From NCBI GenBank assembly GCA_964392655.1, contig CAYMQY010000003.1, positions 1 to 64,000 on the forward strand: a stretch of DNA of 64,000 nt, in the 5' to 3' direction. Of the stretch, positions 41,223 to 49,500 are shown piece after piece. Source of the DNA: M3007 sp964392655 (GTDB lineage Bacteria > Bacteroidota > Bacteroidia > Chitinophagales > Saprospiraceae). The notes below the pieces were generated by a model. That model worked only from the letters and a program-made list of their open reading frames with translations, was not told the DNA's origin and did no database searches. How positions within the stretch are numbered: position 1 is the first letter of the stretch; every line of letters begins with the position of its first letter. The position numbers and the translations under genes were made by a program.

Positions 41223-41315
41223 TTGTCATTTCGCAGAAACCCGTCCGCTCTACGGAGAATATAGCACAGTTTATCCGTCAAACCGTAGCGTGGACGGATT
41301 TCTGCGAAATGACAA
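41223..41315. repeat. Long inverted-repeat element, copy 2
   Basis: Arms at 41223-41248 and 41291-41315 share the TTGTCATTTCGCAGAAA core of the copy at 12393-12482; inner arms CTACGG (41250-41255) and CCGTAG (41283-41288) extend the stem. The loop differs from copy 1. It lies between the DUF1501 gene and the next T9SS gene on the same strand. Confidence 0.85.
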
Positions 41316-41329
41316 ACGAGCGCGCCCTA

Positions 41330-41357
41330 CTCATCACTCATCGCTCATCACTCATCG
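41330..41357. repeat. Four CTCATCR heptamers in tandem
   Basis: CTCATCA and CTCATCG alternate twice (41330-41357), 10 bp before the ATG of the T9SS type B gene. Related arrays are at 6032-6075 and 45018-45045. A microsatellite this close to a start could change leader length by slippage. Confidence 0.85.
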
Positions 41358-41367
41358 TTAATATTCC

Positions 41368-43176
41368 ATGTACCGACTAATCTTCCTGCTCATCGCCTTC
41401 GCCCCAACCCTTGTTTTTGCTCAACTCCCGCCGGCCTGCAACGGCACATACTCCGCCATCATCTGCGAGCAGGTCTGCATTTCCTGCAATTTCGACGGCT
41501 ACGTCGGCTCCACGCAGGGCTACCCGTCGGGGCCGGCCACCGCGTACTGCGGCACGGTCGAAAATGCCCAGTGGATGGGCTTCATCGCAGGAGCCGCACA
41601 GGCGACGTTCACCGTGTCGCCCACCGATTGCAGCGACGGCAACGGCGTACAAATCGCCCTGTACAAAGACTGCACCCAGCCGCCTATTGCCTGCAACAAA
41701 GGCCAGGAAAACGGCGGCAATATCCCGGTTTCAATCACCGTACCGCTTACGCCCGGACATAACTATTACCTCCTGATTGACGGGTATGCCGGCGACCAAT
41801 GCGACTTTTCCGTCAGCGTTTCACCCAAAGAAGCCGTGTACGAGCCGCCGCTCGGCATGGTGCAACAGGATATTCAAGGAAAAATCGAGGGCTGCCCCGG
41901 AGCGGTATTTTCCTACGCCGTGGCGCCCGTTTTCGGCGCCGGCGCCTACATCTGGGACGGTCCTCCGGGAACTTTGGTGAACGGCGACTCGGTGCCCGTC
42001 ACCGTACCCGCCGGCAACAACGGCAACGTGGTGAACGTCACGCTCGGCGCCCAAAGCGGCAACCTTTGCGTACAGGCGGCCAACTCGTGCAGCGCCAACC
42101 CGCCCTGCTCGGGAAGCATTTTTATCACCATCCTCGACGACTCGCACCGGCCGGTTTTGGAAACCGACACCCTCGTCGGCATCGGCTGCACCGACGGCAC
42201 GGCCCGCCTGCGCGTGGAGGTGTCGCCTCCGGCAAATTACAGTTTCCAATGGACAGCCGACAGTACAGGAAACATCCTCTCGGGTGCAAACAGCCCGCAG
42301 GCGCGAGCCAACCAAACCGGAATGTACACGTTCACGGCAACCAACACAGTTACTGGATGTGCGAGCAACACCACCGTGCGCGTCGGCGCCCCGGAGTACC
42401 CGGCAAACGTCGGACTTAACTTGCGGCACATTTCCTGCTTCGGAAAAGGCGACGGAATTCTGAATGTCGGCGCCGTAAGCGAAGGAGCACCGCCGTTTGT
42501 GTACGCCGTGGACGACGGGCCGTACCAGGTGGCTACCGAATTCCGGCATCTGCCGCCGGGCGATCACATCCTGACCGTGCAGGCTTCCGATGGTTGTGAA
42601 AAAGACACCCTGTTCACCCTGCTCGAACCCGACGATCTGGTGCTGACCCTGCCGCCGGACATCACCGTACACCTCGGCGACTCCATCGGCTTGTGGCAGG
42701 ACGATGCGGTAAGCGATCCCGCCCGCCGCAAACAAACCCTCGTGACCGCGCCCCTACTTCCCGACATGCTCTGCGACACCTGCATGTACCGACCGATGAA
42801 CTCGTTTCGCTATGAGGTGACAGTGCTGGATTCCAACGGATGCCGGGCTTCCGATGCGCGCACGGTGACGGTAGAGCGCGACCGGCGGGTATATATCCCG
42901 AATGTGTTTGCTCCGGATTCGCCGTTTGAAAACGCCGTGTTCCGTATCTCGTGCGGCGCCGACGTAACGCGGGTACGGGCGTTCCGGGTGTACAGCCGCT
43001 GGGGGCGTCTGTTGGTAGACCAAAACGATCTGGCGCCAAACGACCCCGCCCTCGGCTGGGATGGGCGCATCAACGGCGACAAAGCGCCGCCCGCCGTGTT
43101 TGTCTATTTTGCCGAGGTTGAGTTTGTGGACGGAGCAACGGAGGTGTTCCGGGGGGATGTAGCGCTGGTGCGGTGA
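41368..43176 (+). CDS. T9SS type B surface protein with SprB-like repeat
   Basis: A 602-residue exported protein. The signal peptide (MYRLIFLLIAFAPTLVFAQ) is followed by a Cys-rich N-terminal domain (CNGTYSAIICEQVCISCNFD), a jelly-roll-like section that contains PLTPGHNYYLLIDGYAGDQC, PKD/Ig-like domains (FQWTADSTGNILSGANSPQA) and a SprB-type repeat (ISCFGKGDGILNVGAVSEGA, with the HLPPGDHILTVQASDGCEKD end). The C-terminus (VYIPNVFAPDSPFENAVF to RGDVALVR) is a T9SS type B domain. SprB-type repeats are known from surface adhesins used in gliding motility. The product should be a surface protein; substrate and partner are not known. The sphingolipid-desaturase-like gene starts 91 bp downstream on the same strand. 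Confidence 0.9.
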   Translation: MYRLIFLLIAFAPTLVFAQLPPACNGTYSAIICEQVCISCNFDGYVGSTQGYPSGPATAYCGTVENAQWMGFIAGAAQATFTVSPTDCSDGNGVQIALYKDCTQPPIACNKGQENGGNIPVSITVPLTPGHNYYLLIDGYAGDQCDFSVSVSPKEAVYEPPLGMVQQDIQGKIEGCPGAVFSYAVAPVFGAGAYIWDGPPGTLVNGDSVPVTVPAGNNGNVVNVTLGAQSGNLCVQAANSCSANPPCSGSIFITILDDSHRPVLETDTLVGIGCTDGTARLRVEVSPPANYSFQWTADSTGNILSGANSPQARANQTGMYTFTATNTVTGCASNTTVRVGAPEYPANVGLNLRHISCFGKGDGILNVGAVSEGAPPFVYAVDDGPYQVATEFRHLPPGDHILTVQASDGCEKDTLFTLLEPDDLVLTLPPDITVHLGDSIGLWQDDAVSDPARRKQTLVTAPLLPDMLCDTCMYRPMNSFRYEVTVLDSNGCRASDARTVTVERDRRVYIPNVFAPDSPFENAVFRISCGADVTRVRAFRVYSRWGRLLVDQNDLAPNDPALGWDGRINGDKAPPAVFVYFAEVEFVDGATEVFRGDVALVR

Positions 43177-43266
43177 GGGGAAATGAGTTGACCGTCCGTG
43201 TTTTCGTACGACAAACAAAAGCGTAGCACCAAAGAGACTCTATCCCCTCACATAAACGAGAATCCT

Positions 43267-44334
43267 ATGGATATTCCAAAACCGCTCTACGCCGAACCGA
43301 TCAAAGGCGTAAACACACCGTATGACGCCATCGAAACACCTGATATTCATTTTATCCGGGGCGCGAAGGTGCTTGAAGCCCACCCGGAGGTAAAAAAACT
43401 GATGGGTTACGATCCCTGGGCGCCGTTGGTGGTGGCATTCATCGTGGCGGCTCAATTAGGTTGTTGTTACGCAGTGGGCCGGTATTGCACCAGTTTTTCG
43501 GAATACTGGTGGCAAATCCTGCTCCTTTCCTACTTCGTCGGAGGCACCCTGAGCCACTGGGCGGGCATGGCCATTCACGAGTGCGCGCACAACCTGATGG
43601 CGCCCACCACGGTGCAGAATTACCTGATCGCCATTTTTGCCAATACGGCTATCGGAGTACCGTCGGCCATTCAGTTTAGGCGCCACCACCTGCTGCATCA
43701 TTCCCACCTTGGAATCGAAAATGTGGACAACGATTTCCCGTCCCATTTCGAAGCCAGATGGATCGGGAAAAATGTGTTTTTGAAATTCATCTGGCTGTTT
43801 TTCTATGTTTTTTTCATCACCATGGTGCGCGGTTTTTTGGTCAAACCAGGCCGCTGGGAATGGTTCAACATTGCCTACATCCTGCTGGTGGATGTTTTGA
43901 TATTCTACTTTTTCGGGCCGGTGGCTTTTGCCTACTTGCTGATTTCCACATTTTGGGGCTACAGTTTTCACCCTACCGCGGGACATTTCATACATGAGCA
44001 CTTCATTTTCAAGGAGGGGCAGGAAACCAATTCGTACTACGGTATCCTGAACTACGTGTGTTTCAACGTGGGCTACCACAACGAACACCACGATTTGATG
44101 AACATCCCCGGGCGGTATTTGCCGAGGTATTACCGCATGACAAAGGAATTTTACGAACAACTGGATTCCACCAAATCATGGACGTACTCCATCCTGTGGC
44201 ATTTTGTTACCTCGAAAAAGTTGGGAGCCGATAGCCGATATGTGCGTTCGGAGACGGTGCGGGACAAGGGGATTTCGATTTTAAACGATATTCGCCGCCA
44301 ATCGAAAAAACGAAACGAGCAAGATCCTCCATGA
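43267..44334 (+). CDS. DEGS1-like sphingolipid delta-4 desaturase homologue (membrane fatty acid desaturase)
   Basis: A 355-residue membrane di-iron desaturase. The three His boxes are present: HECAH (104-108), HHLLHH (140-145) and HNEHH (271-275), with four or more hydrophobic spans between. Beyond the boxes, it closely follows the eukaryotic dihydroceramide delta-4 desaturase DEGS1 as I recall it: a HPEVKKLMGYDP segment (39-50), AAQLGCCYAVG, a FHPTAGHFIHEHFIFKEGQE stretch, and NSYYGILNYVCFNVGYHNEH followed by HDLMNIPGRYLP. If so, it would introduce the 4,5-trans double bond into a sphingoid base. The sphingoid-base origin is inference from similarity to a eukaryotic family. The ATG at 43267 is preferred over one 23 codons earlier. 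Its stop overlaps the start of the DUF1361 gene (ATGA). Confidence 0.85.
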   Translation: MDIPKPLYAEPIKGVNTPYDAIETPDIHFIRGAKVLEAHPEVKKLMGYDPWAPLVVAFIVAAQLGCCYAVGRYCTSFSEYWWQILLLSYFVGGTLSHWAGMAIHECAHNLMAPTTVQNYLIAIFANTAIGVPSAIQFRRHHLLHHSHLGIENVDNDFPSHFEARWIGKNVFLKFIWLFFYVFFITMVRGFLVKPGRWEWFNIAYILLVDVLIFYFFGPVAFAYLLISTFWGYSFHPTAGHFIHEHFIFKEGQETNSYYGILNYVCFNVGYHNEHHDLMNIPGRYLPRYYRMTKEFYEQLDSTKSWTYSILWHFVTSKKLGADSRYVRSETVRDKGISILNDIRRQSKKRNEQDPP

Positions 44335-44996
44335 TTCAACTTCTGAAAAAACACCACCGCCTGTCCGAAACGCTTTTCATGGGCGCTCTGACTTTGGGCT
44401 GCTTTGGCCTTTCGGTGTTCCGTTACCTGTATTCCGAAAACAAGGTGTTTCTGTTTCTGAACTGGAACCTCTTTCTGGCATTTTTGCCTTGGGCTTTCAC
44501 AAGTCTTGTGCTGCTGCGACCGGGTATCCAAAAGAGCAAACTAACCGTCATGTTGCTGCTGGGCGCGTGGTTGTTGTTTTTTCCCAATGCTCCGTACATC
44601 CTGACCGACCTGTTTCACCTGCGGTTCAAGTCGTCCATGCCGATCTGGTTCGATCTGGTGCTGATTCTGTCATTTGCCTGGGCCGGGCTACTGTACGGAT
44701 TTCTCAGCCTGTGGGACATTGAGCGGCTCGCGCGCAGATATGTGCCCCAAACCTGGGTTTCGGCGTTGTCGGTTGGGCTGCTTTTCCTTGGCAGTTTCGG
44801 CGTGTACCTCGGTCGTTACCTCCGCTGGAACAGTTGGGACCTCGTTTCCGAACCCTACGCACTGTTGTACGATGTCGGTAGCCGAATCGCCAATCCCACC
44901 GCGCACCCCACGACCTGGGGTATGACCATACTGCTGGGCATTTTCCTGAACATGCTCTACTGGTCGTTCCGTCTGATCCGCACAAGAGCAGAGTAA
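44331..44996 (+). CDS. DUF1361 family membrane protein
   Basis: A 221-residue integral membrane protein with six or seven hydrophobic spans (LFMGALTLGCFGLSVFRYLY, NWNLFLAFLPWAFTSLVLLR, VMLLLGAWLLFFPNAPYILT, and others). The NWNLFLAFLPW and FPNAPYILTDLFHLRFK motifs are those of DUF1361, a family of unknown function in Gram-positive bacteria and Bacteroidota. The RYLRWNSWDL loop is also typical. It overlaps the desaturase by 4 bp (ATGA), so it is probably made together with it; a link to membrane lipid handling is inference only. Confidence 0.88.
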   Translation: MIQLLKKHHRLSETLFMGALTLGCFGLSVFRYLYSENKVFLFLNWNLFLAFLPWAFTSLVLLRPGIQKSKLTVMLLLGAWLLFFPNAPYILTDLFHLRFKSSMPIWFDLVLILSFAWAGLLYGFLSLWDIERLARRYVPQTWVSALSVGLLFLGSFGVYLGRYLRWNSWDLVSEPYALLYDVGSRIANPTAHPTTWGMTILLGIFLNMLYWSFRLIRTRAE

Positions 44997-45017
44997 CAAC
45001 AATTTCGTCACGCACTA

Positions 45018-45045
45018 CTCATCACTCATAGTTCATCGCTCATCA
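45018..45045. repeat. Four CTCATCA-like heptamers across the tyrS stop
   Basis: Degenerate CTCATCA units run from 45018 to 45045 and overlap the end of tyrS, so that the last residues of TyrRS (VMSDEL) are encoded by the repeat. Same motif as at 6032-6075 and 41330-41357. Confidence 0.75.
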
Positions 45046-46303
45046 CTAAAAACTTGTTTTTCTTCCCGTTTTCCACCATGATGTACTTGCCATGCAGCAG
45101 GTGTTCGGGGGTGATGGCTACGTCCGGCGTGCTGATTTTTTCCTTATTGATCGAAATGGCATTGTTCTGAATCGCCTTTTTGGCTTCGCTACGGCTGGAC
45201 AGAATGCCGGTGTGCTCGCTCAGGAAATCGAGGATATTGCAGTGGTTTTGCACGACGCTACCCGCCATTTTCGGCGCCGGAATTTCATCTGCCACTTGCG
45301 CGAGGGTACGGGCGTCGAGGCTACGCAGGGTATCGGGGCCGGCTTTGGGATCGAACAACAGCGCCGACACCGCTTGTACTGTGGCAAATTCCTCCGCCCC
45401 ATGCAGGCGTGTGGTGATTTCTTCTGCAAACACGCGTTTGGTGCGTTGCACATCGCCGGCGGCTTCGAGCGCTTCGATTTCCTCGCGGGTTTTCAGGGAA
45501 AAATAGCGCAGGAACTTGGGCACATCGCGGTCGTCGGCGTTGATCCAGAACTGGTAGAACCGATATGGGCTGGTCAGGTTCGGGTCGAGCCAGATATTGC
45601 CCCCGGCGCTTTTGCCGAATTTGGTGCCGTCGGCCTTGGTCAGCAGGGGCGTGACCACGGCGAAGAGTTTTTTGTCGGCAATTTTCCGGCCCAGTTCGAT
45701 GCCGGCGGTGATGTTGCCGTACTGGTCGCTGCCGCCCATTTGCAGCGTGATGCCGTGTCGCTCGTTGAGCAGCACAAAGTCGTAGCCTTGCAGCAACTGG
45801 TAACTGAACTCCGTAAATGAAATGCCCGTCTCGATGCGGCGCTGCACGCTTTCCTTGGCGAGCATGTAGTTGACGGTGAGGTATTTGCCCACGTCGCGCA
45901 GAAAGTCAAGCACATTCATGCCGGCGTAAAAATCGTAGTTGTTCAGGAGCATGGCCCGGTTGGACTTTTCGGGCGAAAAGTCGAGCAGGCGTTCTAACTG
46001 CTTTTGCTGAAAGGCGATGTTGCGGTCGAGTTCGTCGTATGTTTTGAGTTCGCGTTCGGTATCGCGACCACTGGGGTCGCCGATACGTCCTGTGGCGCCG
46101 CCCATGAGGGCGACTGGCTGGTGACCGGCGCGCTGGAGGAATGTGAGCAACATGATCTGCACATAGTTGCCAATGGTAAGCGAAGGAGCGGTCGGGTCGA
46201 AGCCGATGTAGCCGCGCACGGGGCCGGTTTTCAGGTGTTCTTCCACGCCGGGCGTGAGGTCATGTATTAGTCCGCGCCAGCGGAGTTCCGAGATAAAGTC
46301 CAT
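45026..46303 (-). CDS. tyrS: Tyrosine--tRNA ligase
   Basis: A 425-residue class I TyrRS of the bacterial type, which charges tRNA-Tyr. The Rossmann-fold signature is at GFDPTAPSLTIGNYVQIM (residues 34-51), with TIGN in place of the usual HIGH; the first His of the motif is Thr43. The second signature is KFGKS at 228-232, and other tyrosine-binding segments (YDFYAG-like NNYDFYAGMN, QMGGSDQYGNI) are present. The C-terminal region carries an S4-like tRNA-binding domain (about 350-425), and the last few residues come from a repeat that overlaps the stop. The start at 46303 (MDFISELRWRGLIHDLTPGV) is the usual N-terminus. A downstream-reading terminator of the neighbouring adhesin gene lies in the upstream region. 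Confidence 0.95.
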   Translation of the reverse strand: MDFISELRWRGLIHDLTPGVEEHLKTGPVRGYIGFDPTAPSLTIGNYVQIMLLTFLQRAGHQPVALMGGATGRIGDPSGRDTERELKTYDELDRNIAFQQKQLERLLDFSPEKSNRAMLLNNYDFYAGMNVLDFLRDVGKYLTVNYMLAKESVQRRIETGISFTEFSYQLLQGYDFVLLNERHGITLQMGGSDQYGNITAGIELGRKIADKKLFAVVTPLLTKADGTKFGKSAGGNIWLDPNLTSPYRFYQFWINADDRDVPKFLRYFSLKTREEIEALEAAGDVQRTKRVFAEEITTRLHGAEEFATVQAVSALLFDPKAGPDTLRSLDARTLAQVADEIPAPKMAGSVVQNHCNILDFLSEHTGILSSRSEAKKAIQNNAISINKEKISTPDVAITPEHLLHGKYIMVENGKKNKFLVMSDEL

Positions 46304-46427
46304 AATCGGGGGCAAAATTAAAATTTGATTTAGAAGTATAGGCGTTGGAATTGCAATGTACCGCCGGCGTCTCGGAAGATAACACGTTTTCAATTGCGTT
46401 TCCCTGCGCTCTTGTCGGCACAAAAAC

Positions 46428-46464
46428 AACATGAGCCATCCCGAAGTTCGGGACGACTCATGTT
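46428..46464 (-). terminator. Terminator of the thioredoxin-SprB surface protein gene
   Basis: Outer arms AACATGAG / CTCATGTT and inner arms TCCCGAA / TTCGGGA form one imperfect stem. On the minus strand it is followed by a T5 run (GTTTTTG), as expected for transcription ending after the gene that stops at 46523. Confidence 0.75.
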
Positions 46465-46522
46465 GGAATCATAAATTTTCAGGCTTTTAAATTATTCGGA
46501 TGAACCCCGAATGACATGTAAA

Positions 46523-49500
46523 TTACTTCACTACTGCCAGCCTGCGAACGCCGGATTCTGCTCCCGACCGGAAGTGAACCATGTAGATACCTCCGGGCAG
46601 TTCGCTGCAATCGAGACGGACAACAGCCTGCTGAGTTGTAGGCAGCGTTTTCACCACACGTCCTGCAGCATCGGCGACTATCACCTGCATGTCGGAAGCG
46701 GGTAATTCGCTGAACACAATCTGTGCAACACCATTAGTCGGGTTGGGGCGCAGCACTGCGCCGCGCAACCAAACCGGCTCCACAGCACTGGAGGTATTGT
46801 CCACCACGATGCCTTCGTTGGCCAAGACGCAACCATTAGCGTCCTTGATTTCCACAAAATAGGTGCCCGCAAACAGGCCGGACAAGTCTTCGGTGTTACC
46901 GATATTCTGACCGGCTGCATTCGTCCAGTTAAACGTATACGGCCCGGAACCACCTGTGACGGTGATGTCTATGGCCCCAACGCCCTGGTTGTTTTGGTCG
47001 TTGGTAACGACCGGCAGCCCGGTTTGTATCGGAGTGGAAATTGTTACCACAAACGAGCAAGTGCCGGAGTTGCCGCTACCATCGGTATACGTGTAGGTCT
47101 GCACGGTTTCGCCAAGCGGGAATTCCGAACCGCTGGCCAAACCCTCCACGAGTTTCCACTCGCCGTTGTTTTCGGTCAGGCAGTTGTCCTGTGCTACGGG
47201 AGCGTTGTACGATACGGTATTGTCGTACCAGCAGCGGGCGATATTGGCCGGGCATGTGACCGTCGGCGGTGTGTTGTCTACAATTTTGACCGAAATGGTC
47301 GTAATTGCGGTATTTCCGTTGTTGTCAGTAGCCGTGATCGTCACGGCATGTTCGCCGATGTCCGAACAGTCGAACGTGTTGGGTTCGATCACAACACCCG
47401 CCACAGCGCAGTTGTCGGTCGCGCTTGCGCCGAGTGATTGCATGGTGGCAATCGTGGAGCCGCTTGCCCCGAGTTCAAGCGTAGCGTTTTGAGCGGCAAT
47501 TTGCGGCGCTACATTGTCGGCCACCGTCAGCGTGTAGGATGCCGAACTGGAGCAACCGTTACCATCCGTAAGAACCAGGGAATACATACCGGGCAACAAG
47601 TTGGCGATGTTGTTGGTATTTGCTCCGTTGCTCCAGGCGTAGGAGTAGTTGCCGGCGCCACCGATTGCGTTGGTTTCAATGCTTCCCGATGGCTCTTCTG
47701 CACAAGCCGGGTGGTTAACTTCGGAAGCGATCTCCAGCAGCGTCGGTTCTGTAACTGTACCTTCTACAATTACGCCACAACCGTTTGCATCAGTCACGGA
47801 AGCGGTGTAGGTGCCGGGGGCAAGTCCCTGTATGGATGGCGTTGTTTCGCCGTTGCTCCAGTTGTATGTGTACGGCTCGGCGCCGCCGCTCAGGTTGACG
47901 GACACAGTGCCGTTATTTTGCCCAAAGCAAACGACAGGAGTGGCGGCTGGTTGCGCCAAAACGGCGCAGTTGAACGCGTTTACGACGACGATTTGCACAT
48001 CGGTACAGCCGTTTTCATCCTGTACTGTGACGGTGTAGGTTGCCGGGGCCAGATTGGTTATTGTTTGTGAAGTTTCGCCGTTGCTCCAGGTATAGGAATA
48101 TGTGCCCACACCACCAGCAGGCACTGCAGTTGCAGTACCGTCGTTTGCGCCCAATGCGGTTTCACCGGTAGCCGTTGCATTGGCTTCCAGTTGCGTCGGT
48201 TCTACAATCGTAACCTGCTGAACATCCGCACAGTTGGAATTATCCACGACTTCCACGGTGTAGGTGCCGGGAGCCAGATCGGCGATGTTGGCCGTATTGG
48301 CGCCATTGCTCCAGGTAAATGTCACGGGGTCGTTCGCGCCTGCGAGGTTTACATTTGCCGTACCATTGTTTGCTCCAAAACAAGTGATGTTGGTGCTCGA
48401 AGCAGTCGCTTCAATGGTGCAATTGAAGGCATTGACGATGACTGTTTGCTGGGCGGTACATCCGTTTTCGTCGGTCACCATCACGGTGTAATTGCCGGGA
48501 GCCAATCCAACGATCGTTTGTATCGTTTCGCCGGTACTCCAGGAATAGGCAAAATCGCCGGTGCCGCCTGAGGGATTTGCCGTGGCCGTGCCGTCGTTCA
48601 CATTTGCAGCAGACTGCGCTGTGGCAGAAGCGTTGGGTGCTACAGCAGCAGGTTCGGTGATCTCCACCGATGCTGTGGCCGTGCAATCGTCGCCATCCGT
48701 AACAACCACAGTGTATGTCCCTGCTACAAGGTTCGAGACTGTCGAACTCGTTTCTCCATTGCTCCACAGATATTCGTAACTGGAGTTGCCGCCCGCAGGC
48801 AATGCCGAAGCGGCACCATTACCTCCACCATTGCACAGTACATGGAGTACATCCTCAAAAGTGGCGGAAACCGGGGCATTCTGGATTACCGTCGTGGATG
48901 TTGTTGAAGTACAACCGTTGTCCGTGTCGGTCACCAATATTGTGTAGGCTCCTGCGGCGTCCACGGTCGGAGTGGTTGTGTTGGCGCCGGAGACAATATT
49001 GCCCTCAACCGTAGTCCAGGAATATGTCATGTTTGCTCCTTGAGAAGAGCCGGTACCATCCAGCACCATTTCATTGACGTTGCAATTCAGATTTCCCGGC
49101 GTGGTAGCAGCGGCGGTTGGCGCCGTGGTATTTTCGCCTACCACAGCCGACGCCGTGGAGGTACAACCATTAATTGTGTCCGTGGTGATCAGGCTGTAGG
49201 TGCCCGTTGCCGAAACGGATGGATTTTGCAGGTCGCTTTCAAAATTGTTGGGGCCGGTCCAGGCGTAAGTGGCATCATTGGAGGTGGCATCACCCTGCAG
49301 CACGATGGTCGTCAGCGTGCAGGTGATCGTACCACCGTCGGCATCGGCGCCGGGAGGCGTGGTGTTGGATGCAACCGTTGCGATGGAGGTGTTCGTGCAA
49401 CCGGTGTTGGGATCGCTCACCACAAGCAGGTATTCGCCGGACGTTGCCACGGTCGGGTTTTGTTCGGAAGATTCGTAGTTGTTCGGACCTGTCCATTCAA

